A stretch of 64,000 nt of DNA from Peteryoungia wuzhouensis. GTDB taxonomy: Bacteria; Pseudomonadota; Alphaproteobacteria; Rhizobiales; Rhizobiaceae. The stretch spans positions 62,001-126,000 of the forward strand of contig NZ_QJRY01000001.1 of NCBI RefSeq assembly GCF_003205195.1, given 5' to 3'. The notes beneath the pieces are model-generated. The model was not told the origin of the DNA, searched no databases, and was given only the letters and a program-made list of their open reading frames with translations. Shown here piece by piece: positions 28,537 to 36,947 of this stretch; the first letter of the stretch is position 1, and every line of letters begins with the position of its first letter. A program made the translations under genes and the position numbers.

Positions 28537-28809
28537 ATGAACCTGCTCTGGACCGTGCACGCCTGGGCGGAATACGAATACTGGCAGGGTTCCGACCCGG
28601 CCATGGTCGAAAAAATCAACACGCTGATCCGGGATATGAAGCGATCCCCCTTCCAGGGCCTTGGAAAACCCGAGCCGCTCAAGGGCGATCTCAGCGGCTT
28701 TTGGTCTCGCCGTATCCTGGGCGAACACCGGCTTGTCTATCGCGTTTCCGGCAAGGGCAGCGTCCAGCAGATCGAAATCATTCAGTGCCGCTTTCTCTAT
28801 CAGAAATAG
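28537..28809 (+). CDS. yoeB: YoeB-family mRNA interferase with altered C-terminus
   Basis: This 90-residue toxin of the RelE superfamily has the YoeB core INTLIRDMKR, LGKPEPLKGDLSGFWSRRI and EHRLVYRV. Glu of KPEPLKG and Arg of SRRI, counterparts of E46 and R65, are present. Family members usually end ...CR-x-H-Y; here the tail is CRFLYQK. The His counterpart of H83 is Leu, the Tyr is kept, and two residues are added. Activity may be reduced or the acid/base role may lie elsewhere. It would cleave ribosome-bound mRNA and be held by YefM. Confidence 0.88.
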   Translation: MNLLWTVHAWAEYEYWQGSDPAMVEKINTLIRDMKRSPFQGLGKPEPLKGDLSGFWSRRILGEHRLVYRVSGKGSVQQIEIIQCRFLYQK

Positions 28810-28841
28810 GCCGCTTCCAACTGGATAGCGGTGCCGCCTCC

Positions 28842-28893
28842 GTCCTTCTCCCCGCCTGCGGGGAGAAGGTGCCCGAAGGGCGGATGAGGGGCG
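28842..28893. repeat. Palindromic repeat (family A)
   Basis: CTTCTCCCCGCCTGCGGGGA, then AGGTGCCCGAAGGGCGGATG and AGGGGC, between yoeB and the convergent g10.1 gene. Confidence 0.85.
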
Positions 28894-28912
28894 GCCTACC
28901 CGCTTGAGCCCC

Positions 28913-29122
28913 TCAATCCGGAAACCTCAACATCATCCGCTCCACCTCGCCGCGCGAAATCCCGCCCGGCCGATCAAATCCGCCGGCCATCGCCACAAAT
29001 TCCGGCAGGCTCAGCCGCCAGAACACCTCTGGTAACAGCCGCAGGCGATGGAACCCGAGCGTCATGGCCGTCCCCCAGGGAAACGGCTTTGGCCCTTCGT
29101 CCCCGCCGCCTGCGGCCCTCAA
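28913..29122 (-). CDS. GTA tail assembly chaperone second frame (g10.1-like), TTG start
   Basis: This 69-residue product has the core PKPFPWGTAMTLGFHRLRL, WRLSLPEF and a C-terminal RFPD, as in the small rcc01693-type tail-assembly-chaperone family. The first ATG (29065) would remove the PFPW motif that this family keeps. A TTG at 29122 overlaps the g10 stop as TTGA, so a TTG start with translational coupling is preferred. In GTAs it helps assemble the tail tube with g10. Confidence 0.78.
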   Translation of the reverse strand: MRAAGGGDEGPKPFPWGTAMTLGFHRLRLLPEVFWRLSLPEFVAMAGGFDRPGGISRGEVERMMLRFPD

Positions 29123-29529
29123 GGGGACGCCGTCGTCTCCGCCCCGGCACCGGCAGAAACGCCCGCCGCCCCACCCGTCTGAAACGTCACCGTCAGCAGC
29201 TCGCCGACGACACCCGCCGCCCCCGCCACGCCGCCCTCGACCGCCATCTCGGCGACATCGGCATCGGACACCCGGTTGCCGCCGCCGCGCAGACCGCAGG
29301 CGAGGATGCGGATCAGATCCGCACTTTTCAGCCGCCCGGTCGAAAACCGCGCGGCGAGATCCCCAAGGCTTTCCGCCCCGAACGCCGTCTCCAACTCGGC
29401 CAGCGCCCCCAGCGTCAAACACAGAATGCGCCGCTCGCCATCGATGACAGCCTCCACCTCGCCGCGATGGCGGTTGGCGCGGTTCACCGTCACCGGCTGA
29501 TCGCGGTCCCTCTCTCCATAACCCCGCAT
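29119..29529 (-). CDS. GTA tail assembly chaperone (g10-like)
   Basis: The start at MRGYGERDRDQPVTVNRANR gives 136 residues. The conserved core is HRGEVEAVIDGERRILCLTL, then GALAELETAFGAESLGDLAA and DLIRILACGLRGGG, the family once called GTA family protein. A Gly/Ala-rich tail ends with ETTASP. It starts eight bases after the g9 stop and its own stop overlaps the next gene. Confidence 0.88.
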   Translation of the reverse strand: MRGYGERDRDQPVTVNRANRHRGEVEAVIDGERRILCLTLGALAELETAFGAESLGDLAARFSTGRLKSADLIRILACGLRGGGNRVSDADVAEMAVEGGVAGAAGVVGELLTVTFQTGGAAGVSAGAGAETTASP

Positions 29530-29536
29530 GTCAGCC

Positions 29537-29944
29537 TCACAGCGCCGCAAAGGACACGGCACCGGCCGATTCCAGCGCGATCTCGAAGGTCATTTCGCCG
29601 TCGTGATTGCCGGCATAGTCCAGCGCCGTCACCTGGAACGGCGCCGTCACCGTGCCGAAATCGGGGATCACCACCTGGAAATTCAGGATCGAGCCGGCAA
29701 AGAAGGCCGCCCGCACAAGGGCATCCGAGGCCTGGTCCTTGAACAGACCAGACCCCGTCAGCCCGGCGCGCCGCACGCCAGCCCCTTCCAGCAATTCCCG
29801 CCAGCGCCCGGCGCTTTCGCTATCGGTGATATCCACCGATTGCGCATTGAACGACAGCCGCCTGGCGCGAAGCCCCGCCACCGTGACAAAGCCCGCCCCA
29901 TCATCGATCTTCAGCAAGAGATCCTTGCCCCTCTGCGCGCCCAT
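29537..29944 (-). CDS. GTA major tail tube protein (g9-like)
   Basis: This 135-residue TP901-1-type tail tube protein has MGAQRGKDLLLKIDDGAGF, NAQSVDITDSESAGRWREL and an end FEIALESAGAVSFAAL. It polymerises as hexameric rings into the tail. Length and motifs match GTA g9 proteins. A 490-bp non-coding stretch and two foreign modules separate it from g8. Confidence 0.92.
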   Translation of the reverse strand: MGAQRGKDLLLKIDDGAGFVTVAGLRARRLSFNAQSVDITDSESAGRWRELLEGAGVRRAGLTGSGLFKDQASDALVRAAFFAGSILNFQVVIPDFGTVTAPFQVTALDYAGNHDGEMTFEIALESAGAVSFAAL

Positions 29945-29994
29945 ATCCGCCTCCTGGTTGATGTGTGTGTAGATTGATTGTCGGGCGAGGCGCC

Positions 29995-30290
29995 TGCGGG
30001 GTCCTCTCTCCCCCTTGCGGGGGAGACTTCGGAGCGGTGGCCAAAGGCCAGAAATCGATCCAGTGAATCGATTTCAGCGAACGGAGGCCTGAGCGCGATG
30101 CCGCGCGAAGGCGATGAGAAGGTGTAGGCGAGCGCAAGCCGCCTAAACTTCAGATTTTCCAAGAGAGGGGCTCAGTTGCGGGGGCAGAAACCTGACCTTG
30201 CCCCACTTGCGAAATCTCAAGGTTTGGCCCTGATCGGGCCAACTCCTCGATTTCGCTTTCTCCCCCGCAAGGGGGGAGAAGAAGCCCCCA
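29995..30290. repeat. Large palindromic repeat (family C, diverged) in the g9-MFS gap
   Basis: TCTCCCCCTTGCGGGGGAGA, AAGCCGCCTAAACTTCAGAT and TTTGGCCCTGATCGGGCCAA, then GGGGGAGAA, are arranged as a mosaic of inverted segments related to the elements at 40121 and 47116. No gene is supported between 29945 and 30433. Confidence 0.7.
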
Positions 30291-30336
30291 CCCCAAGATT
30301 TCGCCCTGGCGCCCCCGCCCATCCCCCTCTAGAAAC

Positions 30337-30413
<77 letters not shown>

Positions 30414-30433
30414 CCCACCCGCCCCGAGCCCCC

Positions 30434-31633
30434 ATGATGCCCCTCCGCCGCCTCGCGCTCGTCGCATCCCTCGCGCTTTGCCAGATCCTCGGCTGGGGCA
30501 CGACCTTCGAAATGCCGGCCGTCTTCGGCCGCGCCATGGCGACCGATCTCGGGATGGCCAATGAGCTCGCCTTTGCGGGGCTCACCGTGATGATGCTGAT
30601 GATGGCGGCACTCGGCCCCTTCACCGGCCGTCTGATCGCCCGCCACGGCGCCGCCCGGACGCTCGCGCTCGGCTCGCTCACCATGGGCGCAGGCCTGCTG
30701 GTTCTTGCCGCCGCTCAAGGGATCGTGCTTTATGGCCTCGGCTGGCTGATCCTCGGCTTTGGCGGCGCCTGCGGGTTGTCGGTGCCGAGTTACGCCGCCG
30801 TCGTGGAACGCGAAGGCAACGGTGCCAAACGCACCATCGGCATCCTGATGATCTTCACCGGCCTGTCCTCGGCCATCTGCTGGCCGCTCCTCTCGCTGGC
30901 GTCGGACGCCGTCGGCTGGCGCGGCGCGCTCATCGGCGCTGCCGTCGTGCAGTTTCTTGTCTGCCTGCCGGCGCATCTGGCGCTCGCCCGCATGCCGATC
31001 CAGCGTTCCGCAGAAGACCGCGCCGCCGACCTCGTCGAGCCGCTCACCTTGAGCCCCGCCCAGGCGCGCATCGCCTTTGCCCTGATTGCACTCGCCACGG
31101 CGCTCGCCAGCCTGATGACCTTCGGCCTCTCGCCGATCCTGCTCCACGTCTTGGAAGTCTCCGGCGCCACGCCAGCGCTCGCCTTGCAGCTCGGGTCGCT
31201 GCGCGCCGTCTTCGGCATTGCCGCCCGCGCCGTCGATGTGGTGCTCGGCAAACGCTCCTCACCGCTCACGACCGGTCTAGCCGGCACCGCCATGCTGACC
31301 GCCGCCCCGCTGATCATTCTCTTCACCGAGGGCACGCCCTCGACACTCTTCGCCTTCGTCGCCCTTTACGGCTTCGGGTCGGGCGTCACCACGATCGCCC
31401 GCGCGCTCCTGCCGCTCAGCTTCTTTTCCGCCAGCCGCTTTGCCCAGCAATCGGCGCGGCTCGCTCTGCCGCAAAACCTCGCCAATGCCACCGCCCCCGT
31501 GCTGATGACCGCCGTCATCGACCGCGCCGGCCTCACCGCCGGCCTGACGCTTGCCACCCTCTTCGCCGCCACGGCGTTCGTCGCTATTCTGGCGCTTGCG
31601 GTGATGGCGCGGCGGAGTGGGCGGTTGCATTAG
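30434..31633 (+). CDS. MFS transporter
   Basis: This 399-residue protein has about 12 hydrophobic helices and the MFS loop signature [18 protein letters not shown] between helices 2 and 3. The start [17 protein letters not shown] is taken because an upstream in-frame ATG would translate the heptamer array. N-terminal [15 protein letters not shown] resembles a small rhizobial MFS group of unknown substrate. It is on the plus strand between g9 and g8, convergent with the HEPN gene, and has no obvious link to particle production. Confidence 0.85.
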   Translation: MMPLRRLALVASLALCQILGWGTTFEMPAVFGRAMATDLGMANELAFAGLTVMMLMMAALGPFTGRLIARHGAARTLALGSLTMGAGLLVLAAAQGIVLYGLGWLILGFGGACGLSVPSYAAVVEREGNGAKRTIGILMIFTGLSSAICWPLLSLASDAVGWRGALIGAAVVQFLVCLPAHLALARMPIQRSAEDRAADLVEPLTLSPAQARIAFALIALATALASLMTFGLSPILLHVLEVSGATPALALQLGSLRAVFGIAARAVDVVLGKRSSPLTTGLAGTAMLTAAPLIILFTEGTPSTLFAFVALYGFGSGVTTIARALLPLSFFSASRFAQQSARLALPQNLANATAPVLMTAVIDRAGLTAGLTLATLFAATAFVAILALAVMARRSGRLH

Positions 31634-32097
31634 GTGCGCGGTGGGTTAGATCTGGCCGCCGGCAGCCGATCCGACGCCGAGAGCTCCACGCCAAAATGCT
31701 CCGCGAGGTCGGTCAGGATCGCCTGGAGCGTCACGAGTACCCGCTCCAGTTCATCCCTTTCGGCCCGCGCCGGTATTCGGCCGGCATCCTTGGGATAGCG
31801 GTAGGTCGTCGCGAACACGGTCAGGAAGGTCAGCGGCGCAAACCGCGCCTTGAACGGATCGGCATCAGGCAGGAGATCCCGCAACACGTCGATGCGATGC
31901 GAATCCCGTCGCTCGGCGCGGATGCCTTCCGAAGTCAAAAGCGCCAGCAGCATCTTCTCTGCCGTCTGCTGGGCATGATAGGCATCGTTGCGATTATCCG
32001 CCCCCGATAGCAGCCGCGCCGCATCGAGATCTTCGCGGGCCAAACGCAGGGCGTTGGCGATATGCAGCTCAGCGGAAAAGCAGAATGCCGTCGTCAA
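31630..32097 (-). CDS. HEPN-domain toxin candidate of a HEPN-MNT pair
   Basis: The helical protein contains ALRLAREDLDAARLLSG, AYHAQQTAEKMLLALLTSEG and RAERRDSH, which fits the HEPN RNase motif R-x(4-6)-H. A TTG at 32097 is the nearest start consistent with the HEPN fold; it gives 155 residues and overlaps the MNT gene by 29 bases. No convincing Shine-Dalgarno sequence was seen, so the start is uncertain. HEPN partners (HepT type) are RNases silenced when MNT adds AMP. The stop overlaps the convergent MFS gene by four bases. Confidence 0.75.
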   Translation of the reverse strand: MTTAFCFSAELHIANALRLAREDLDAARLLSGADNRNDAYHAQQTAEKMLLALLTSEGIRAERRDSHRIDVLRDLLPDADPFKARFAPLTFLTVFATTYRYPKDAGRIPARAERDELERVLVTLQAILTDLAEHFGVELSASDRLPAARSNPPRT

Positions 32098-32425
32098 CGA
32101 TATGGCTGGCCGCCGAATTCGCCACTTTGAGATCGGCCTGGAAGTCGGAGAGGCGTGTGACCGAGACGTCAGCATGCACGCCGGATCCGTCCTGCAGCGT
32201 CCAGCCGAACAGCGGCGACAACATGCTCTCGGGCGCGTCATCGGCGACGATGATCTTCAGGTCCCAGTCACTCTGTGCAGTCGCCTCGTCACGCGCCCGG
32301 CTGCCATAGAGGATCACCTCGATCGGATCGCAGGCAGCGTCAATGCGCGCCAGCAGTGTCCTCAGCGCCGGAAAACGCTCCGGATCGGCCACCCGGCCAC
32401 CCAAGCTCTGTGCGATCACGCCCAT
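32069..32425 (-). CDS. MNT-family nucleotidyltransferase antitoxin
   Basis: Starting at MGVIAQSLGGRVADPERF, preceded by AGGGGGCGTTG, gives 118 residues. The minimal nucleotidyltransferase motif GSRARDEATAQSDWDLKIIV has the G-S and the D-x-D metal ligands, with a third acidic position in HADVSVT. In MNT-HEPN systems it modifies or binds the HEPN partner downstream. It is on the same strand as the GTA genes between g8 and g9. Confidence 0.82.
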   Translation of the reverse strand: MGVIAQSLGGRVADPERFPALRTLLARIDAACDPIEVILYGSRARDEATAQSDWDLKIIVADDAPESMLSPLFGWTLQDGSGVHADVSVTRLSDFQADLKVANSAASHIVDDGILLFR

Positions 32426-32513
32426 CAACGCCCCCTGTGAAACGGCTGAATGCAAGATAACCTAGGACGTGAACGGTTTCCATAGGATCGAGTTTCGTCC
32501 CTCGTGCCCCCCC

Positions 32514-32912
32514 TCACTCCACCACCGCCCGAAAACTTGCCTCCGCGACAAACAACCCGGCCTTCACCTCGCGCCGGCTCACCGTGCGCCGATGCCTGAA
32601 ATTCACCAGCCGAAAGCCAGAGAGTCCCTGCGGCAGCCCCTTCGCCACCCGGCGCAGCTCCGCCACCAGTTCTTCCGCCTCGCGCCGCGATTTCGCACTC
32701 CAGGCCTCCAGCACCAGCAGGATTTCCGCCCCCTCCGCCTCGCCAGTCGAATAATCCCGCGCCTCGACCGTGCCCAGCACCAGCGCCGGAAAGTGCTGCG
32801 GCCGCAGCGTCCGGTCGGTCATCCCGTCCGCCCCGAGCAGCCCGGCCAGCGCCGCATCGGCCTTCACCGCCTGTTGAAGCGCCGAAGCCAACGCATTGAC
32901 CGCATTCGCCAT
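32514..32912 (-). CDS. GTA tail terminator (g8-like, DUF3168)
   Basis: This 132-residue DUF3168 protein has MANAVNALASALQQAV, ADAALAGLLGADGMTD, LRPQHFPALVLGTVEARD and the middle block EILLVLEAWSAKSRREAEEL. It should cap the tail tube and join it to the head-tail connector. Intact and of family length. Confidence 0.9.
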   Translation of the reverse strand: MANAVNALASALQQAVKADAALAGLLGADGMTDRTLRPQHFPALVLGTVEARDYSTGEAEGAEILLVLEAWSAKSRREAEELVAELRRVAKGLPQGLSGFRLVNFRHRRTVSRREVKAGLFVAEASFRAVVE

Positions 32913-33002
32913 TGTTCATCTCCCTGATCACGCCCGAGCTGAGTACCGACACATCACGCCACCCCTCGTGCCAAACGCCAACCCCTCATGCATCACGCCA
33001 AC

Positions 33003-33052
33003 CCCTCATCCTGAGGTGCCCGGCGCAGCCGGGCCTCGAAGGACGAGGCCAC
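33003..33052. repeat. Palindromic repeat (family B)
   Basis: CCTCATCCTGAGGTGCCCGG, then CGCAGCCGGGCCTCGAAGGA and CGAGGCCACC, between g8 and g7. Confidence 0.8.
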
Positions 33053-33221
33053 CGCCCCCATCATCCCCTGCCCGTCGCCCCTCCAGCTCTGAACCGTCAG
33101 CGTCTCCCCGCGCAGCCCGCGCCAACCGCTCCGTCAACGCCCGCCGCAACATCTCGCCCAGCACCACCCCGGTCTCCTCGAGCGCCACCGGCACATGGTC
33201 CCGCCCGCCGCCGCGCCTCAT
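33006..33221 (-). CDS. Possible small GTA-linked gene ending in a repeat
   Basis: A 71-codon frame begins with an ATG overlapping the g7 stop (ATGA), the coupling used throughout the cluster. Residues 1-40 (MRRGGGRDHVPVALEETGVV, then EMLRRALTERLARAARGD) look like a small helical protein. The C-terminal 15 or so residues come from the family B repeat, so an original, different C-terminus may have been replaced. No family recognised. Confidence 0.4.
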   Translation of the reverse strand: MRRGGGRDHVPVALEETGVVLGEMLRRALTERLARAARGDADGSELEGRRAGDDGGGGLVLRGPAAPGTSG

Positions 33222-33553
33222 CCCGTCACCTCACGGCAGAGCGCCAGCATTAACCGCCCCGTCTCGTCGAGATCGCGCAACGCCAAAATCTCGAAAACCC
33301 GCGCGTCCTTGCACAGCCGCTGCCCCGGCCTGAGATCGCCGCGTGCCCGCAAGGTCACCTGATGCGTCGCCTCCGACACCAGCCCCGGCCCCTTGATCTC
33401 TTCGCCAAATGTCTTCGGCTCGATCAGTGCCCAGACGCGGGCCTGCTCGGCAAAGACGACATCCGCCCCGCCCTGCCCGTCATCCGTGGCTTGAGGCGCT
33501 TCCAGCACCAGCCGCGCCGTCAGCCGGCCGGCATCGATATCGAGAGCCGCCAT
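33218..33553 (-). CDS. GTA head-tail stopper/adaptor (g7-like)
   Basis: The start at MAALDIDAGRLTARLVLEAP gives 111 residues and a two-base gap after g6; an upstream ATG would overlap g6 by 19 bases. Features of phage head-tail joining proteins are GQGGADVVFAEQARVWALIE and VSEATHQVTLRARGDLRPG, followed by FEILALRDLDETGRLMLALC. It closes the portal end before tail attachment. Confidence 0.88.
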   Translation of the reverse strand: MAALDIDAGRLTARLVLEAPQATDDGQGGADVVFAEQARVWALIEPKTFGEEIKGPGLVSEATHQVTLRARGDLRPGQRLCKDARVFEILALRDLDETGRLMLALCREVTG

Positions 33554-33555
33554 GG

Positions 33556-34125
33556 TCAGAGCCCCCGCCGACAAAAGGGCGCGATCAGCCGGTCATATCC
33601 CGGCGGCACCACCGCCGGCTGGGCCTCAGGCGCCACCACGCCCCGGCAGGCAAACATCGCCGCGATATGCAACAGCATGGCCCGCTTCAGCGTGTCCGGC
33701 ACGTCAGCACCGCTCTCGCCAAACCCGGCGACAAATTCCACCTCGATGCCGTTCAAGACCCGCCCCGGCTGAGGCACATCGCGCAGCCAAAGCCGCGCCG
33801 GCCGCGCCTCGCCATCAAGCAAATGCCCGGTCAGATCCACGGCCTGACCGACGCCATCGCCGTCATACACCGTCACATCCGTCACCTGCCGCACCGGCCC
33901 GCGCGCGATCGTCAAAATGCCGTCGTCCGGCCAGGCATCGAGGCAAAGCCGGAAATCTCTGATCGCCAGCACCAGCCCGGTCTCCCGCTCCAGATGTTCG
34001 CGCGCGACCGTGATCAGCGAGCCGAGCAGGGTGTCCTCGTCCTCGGTATCCAGCCGCAGATGCGCCTTCACCTCGGCAAGCGTCAGTGGCTCCGCCAACG
34101 GCGGAGTAAGGTCGATGATGGTCAT
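33556..34125 (-). CDS. GTA head-tail connector (g6-like)
   Basis: The start at MTIIDLTPPLAEPLTLAEVK gives 189 residues; the longer frame would translate repeats. LTLAEVKAHLRLDTEDEDTL is the signature of the gp6/gp8-type connector family, followed by GIEVEFVAGFG and LKRAMLLHIAAMFACRG. It docks under the portal. Intact, with normal length. Confidence 0.92.
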   Translation of the reverse strand: MTIIDLTPPLAEPLTLAEVKAHLRLDTEDEDTLLGSLITVAREHLERETGLVLAIRDFRLCLDAWPDDGILTIARGPVRQVTDVTVYDGDGVGQAVDLTGHLLDGEARPARLWLRDVPQPGRVLNGIEVEFVAGFGESGADVPDTLKRAMLLHIAAMFACRGVVAPEAQPAVVPPGYDRLIAPFCRRGL

Positions 34126-34461
34126 GGGAGATCCTTTGAATATGGAAATGAAAGCAAACCCCTCATCCTGAGGTGCCCGGCCCAGCCGGGCCTCGAAGGA
34201 CGAGGCCACCCTCGCGGGGGCCGATGCTTCGAGGCCCGCTGACGCGGGCACCTCAGCATGAGGACTGCCCCTCATCCCCCTGCCGGGACCTTCTCCCCGT
34301 GAACGGGGAGAAGGGGGCACGCCGCTGGCCGCATTCGCCCTTCTCCCCGCCCTGAGCCTGTCGAAGGGGCGGGGAGAAGGTGCCCGAAGGGCGGATGAGG
34401 GGCCTGTTTCAACGGGCGGCCAAGGCCACCCACCTCCCCGTCCAAGGGGAGGGTCAATGCC
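34126..34461. repeat. Composite palindromic repeats (families A and B) between g6 and g5
   Basis: A family B pair (34157-34262) is followed by family A units (34265-34405, CTTCTCCCCGTGAACGGGGA and CTTCTCCCCGCCCTGAGCCT) and a CACCTCCCCGTCCAAGGGGA unit. No gene is supported in these 336 bp. Confidence 0.8.
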
Positions 34462-35775
34462 TCACACCCCGAACTTCACCAGTTTGATCGCCTCGAAATC
34501 CTGCACGCCGCCGCCCACGCGCTTCTTCGTGTAAAACAGCACGTAAGGTTTGGCCGAATAGGGATCACGCAGCACCCGCACGCCGACCCGGTCCACCACC
34601 AGATAGCCGGCGCGAAAATCGCCAAACGCAATCGCCGTGGCATTCGCCGCAATCTCCGGCATGGCCTCGGATTCGGCGACCGGGAAGCCCATCAGCGAGG
34701 CCGGATCGCCGGCGCGGGCGGGGGGCGCCCAGAGATAGTTGCCGTCGGCATCCTTCAGCTTGCGCACCGCGCCCTGGCTGCGCCGGCTCATGACGAATGT
34801 GCCGTTCTGGCGATGCCCCGCCTTCAGCGCATAAACCGCGTTGATCAGCACGTCCGACGCCCCGCTTGCGGCAAAGGCGCCCGCCGCCCCGGTCGCCACC
34901 GTGCCGATCTTGCCCCATTCCCAGGCGTCGTCGGCCACCTGCGGATAACTCAGAAAGCCCTTCGGCCGGTTGACGCCATCGCCGGAGACGAAGGCAACGC
35001 CCTCCTGTTCGGCAAAGGCGATGTCGACTTCCGCCGCAATCCAGGCCTCGATATCAACAGCCGCATCGTCAAGCAGCCCCTGGGTTGCCGCCGGCATGGC
35101 ATAGAGCTCCATGGTCGGGAAGGCGAGTTCGGAAAGTTCCGGCGTGCCGGTCTGCGGCCTTGCCGCCGTCTCCGCCACCCAGCCGCTGGCAAACCCCGCT
35201 GCCGCAAACGGCTTCTTCAGCACTGACCCCGACACCTGCCGCACGGTGGCGAGCGCGCGGATCGGCGAAATGGCGGTCAGCCTGCGGCCAATCTCGCCAT
35301 CCATCTGCGGCGGCACGAGATAGCCGCCGTCACCCGAAACACCGGCCGAGAGCGCCTTCTGGTCGAGATCGCGCAAGGCCTGGTCGTCGCCGCGCCTGAC
35401 ATAGGCCTCGAAGGCCGCCTTGTGTTCGGCAGACACCTGGTCGTCGCGCCCCGGCCGCGAGAGTTGCGGCCGGAGCTTCTTCAGCACCAGCTCGTCGAGA
35501 AGCCGCCCCTGATCGTCGATCGCCTTGTTGATCCGCTCGACCTTGTCGCGGGTCACGACGTCGCTTGTCAGCTTGTCCTCGATTTCCGCCAGCCGCTGGT
35601 CATTGCCCTCCTTGAACGCCTCAAAGGCGCTCATCAGCTCCTCGAAAGCCGCCGTCACCGTGTCGGGTGCCGCTTTCACCTCGAGTGGCGCGCGCGCCGG
35701 CGAAACCGGCTTGCCCGCCCCCTTCGCCCCCGTACCGTCGTCCGTCATCATGCCCTGTCCTTTCGCCTGATCCAT
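34462..35775 (-). CDS. GTA major capsid protein (g5-like, HK97 fold)
   Basis: This 437-residue HK97-type capsid protein has an N-terminal acidic coiled coil (residues 35-110) that acts as scaffold and is normally cleaved by the neighbouring protease. The capsid domain includes LSAGVSGDGGYLVPPQMDGE, ISPIRALATVRQVSG and GGGVQDFEAIKLVKFGV at the C-terminus. An alternative start is the MM at residues 9-10. Large, intact, no frameshift. Confidence 0.93.
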   Translation of the reverse strand: MDQAKGQGMMTDDGTGAKGAGKPVSPARAPLEVKAAPDTVTAAFEELMSAFEAFKEGNDQRLAEIEDKLTSDVVTRDKVERINKAIDDQGRLLDELVLKKLRPQLSRPGRDDQVSAEHKAAFEAYVRRGDDQALRDLDQKALSAGVSGDGGYLVPPQMDGEIGRRLTAISPIRALATVRQVSGSVLKKPFAAAGFASGWVAETAARPQTGTPELSELAFPTMELYAMPAATQGLLDDAAVDIEAWIAAEVDIAFAEQEGVAFVSGDGVNRPKGFLSYPQVADDAWEWGKIGTVATGAAGAFAASGASDVLINAVYALKAGHRQNGTFVMSRRSQGAVRKLKDADGNYLWAPPARAGDPASLMGFPVAESEAMPEIAANATAIAFGDFRAGYLVVDRVGVRVLRDPYSAKPYVLFYTKKRVGGGVQDFEAIKLVKFGV

Positions 35776-35779
35776 CTCG

Positions 35780-36355
35780 TCATCCCCTGTTGAAATGATT
35801 GCTCGCCATCGCCCTCGCCGCCCGGCGCATCAGCCGCACGAGCTCGGTTTCCCTGTCGCGGTAGAACCGCCGATGCTTGACATTGGAGACACGCGCCGTC
35901 GGCAGCATGGGAAAGGTCACGACCGAGATCTCCCAGAGATCCGCCTCCAGAATGCGCCGCACCCCGGCCTTGCGATCGCTGCGCGTCTTCACCGCGCGAA
36001 AGCCGATCGACAGCCCGTCGAGCGCGCCTGCCTTCATCAGCGCCAGCACCTCGCGGGCGCGGGCCACATCGGTTGCCAGCTTGCCCTCGACATAAAGCCC
36101 GCGCGCGTCCTCGCGCAAAACCGTCCAGCGGCCGATCACCTCGGCCGGATCGTGCTGGAACAGCATGCGCACGCCGCCTGCCCCGCGCTTGTCGATCGAG
36201 GCCGAAAAAGCCCCGGGCTCGATCGCATCGCGGCCGAGATCGACCTCGCCGAACAGGCTGGCATAACCGGAAAACGTCCCGTCGCCGGCAACCCCCTTCA
36301 GCGTCAGCCCCGCATATCGAAAACTCTGGCCGCCCGGCCCTTGCTCGCGCTGCAT
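35780..36355 (-). CDS. GTA prohead protease (g4-like)
   Basis: The start at MQREQGPGGQSFRYAG gives 191 residues; an upstream frame would translate repeat sequence. The HK97 protease signatures are visible: FSGYASLFGEVDLGRD, catalytic His in MLFQHDPAEVIGRW, and catalytic Ser in LDGLSIGFRAVK. It trims the capsid coiled coil during assembly. Four bases separate it from g5. Confidence 0.93.
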   Translation of the reverse strand: MQREQGPGGQSFRYAGLTLKGVAGDGTFSGYASLFGEVDLGRDAIEPGAFSASIDKRGAGGVRMLFQHDPAEVIGRWTVLREDARGLYVEGKLATDVARAREVLALMKAGALDGLSIGFRAVKTRSDRKAGVRRILEADLWEISVVTFPMLPTARVSNVKHRRFYRDRETELVRLMRRAARAMASNHFNRG

Positions 36356-36632
36356 GTGTCTCTCCTCGTGATGTTCGTGTGTCGCGGCTCTCACACCTCC
36401 CCCCTCGAGGGGGGGAGGTCGCCGCAAAGCGGCGGGTGGGGGTGATCACCGATCGGCGCTTGATGATAGAACCGCCCCTCATCCCCCTGCCGGGACCTTC
36501 TCCCCGTGAACGGGGAGAAGGGGGCACCACGCCGGCCGCATCGCCCTTCTCCCCGCCTGCGGGGAGAAGGTGCCCGAAGGGCGGATGAGGGGCTTTTTGG
36601 TCACAGGGTGAACGACAGTCGCAGCGTGCCAC
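36356..36632. repeat. Palindromic repeats between g3.5-like gene and g4
   Basis: CACCTCCCCCCTCGAGGGGG, then GGAGGTCGCCGCAAAGCGGC and GGGTGGGGGTG (36395-36440), are followed by two family A units (36471-36600). No gene is supported. Confidence 0.8.
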
Positions 36633-36947
36633 TCAAACCTTCTCCCCCGCCCGCCCCGTCAGCCGCACCAGCACGCCCAGCCCCCACCAGGCAGTGAAAG
36701 ACGCGAGCGTGGCGCCGGCCAGCATGATCTCGGCGGAGGACAGGTCCGGCTCGATACCGAGCCGGGTCGCGCCCCAGAGACCCGTCGGCCCGCCGAAGAT
36801 CAGCCCGCAGGCGAGCCCGGTCAGGAAACGCACCGCCGCCTCGCGGCGATGTTTGGGCAGGAGGTAGACGAGCGAAATCGCGGAGCCCGCGACCGCCCCG
36901 ATCAGGCGCGCAGAAAAAACGCCGCCGTCATGGCTGAAGTCAGTCAT
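36633..36947 (-). CDS. Small membrane protein at the GTA g3.5 position (DUF6107-like)
   Basis: This 104-residue protein has three hydrophobic segments (LIGAVAGSAISLVYLLP, FLTGLACGLIFGGPTGLWGA and IMLAGATLASFTAWWGLGVL). It resembles DUF6107 proteins found beside rhizobial GTA genes. The Rhodobacter GTA has a small gene, g3.5, between portal and protease; this one occupies the same slot, although cargo genes separate it from the portal. The role is unknown. Confidence 0.7.
   Translation of the reverse strand: MTDFSHDGGVFSARLIGAVAGSAISLVYLLPKHRREAAVRFLTGLACGLIFGGPTGLWGATRLGIEPDLSSAEIMLAGATLASFTAWWGLGVLVRLTGRAGEKV

Noticed and set aside
32425..32952. A 175-codon Gly-rich frame over the g8 gene
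   Set aside because: A same-strand out-of-frame shadow of the DUF3168 protein, low-complexity and without homology signs.
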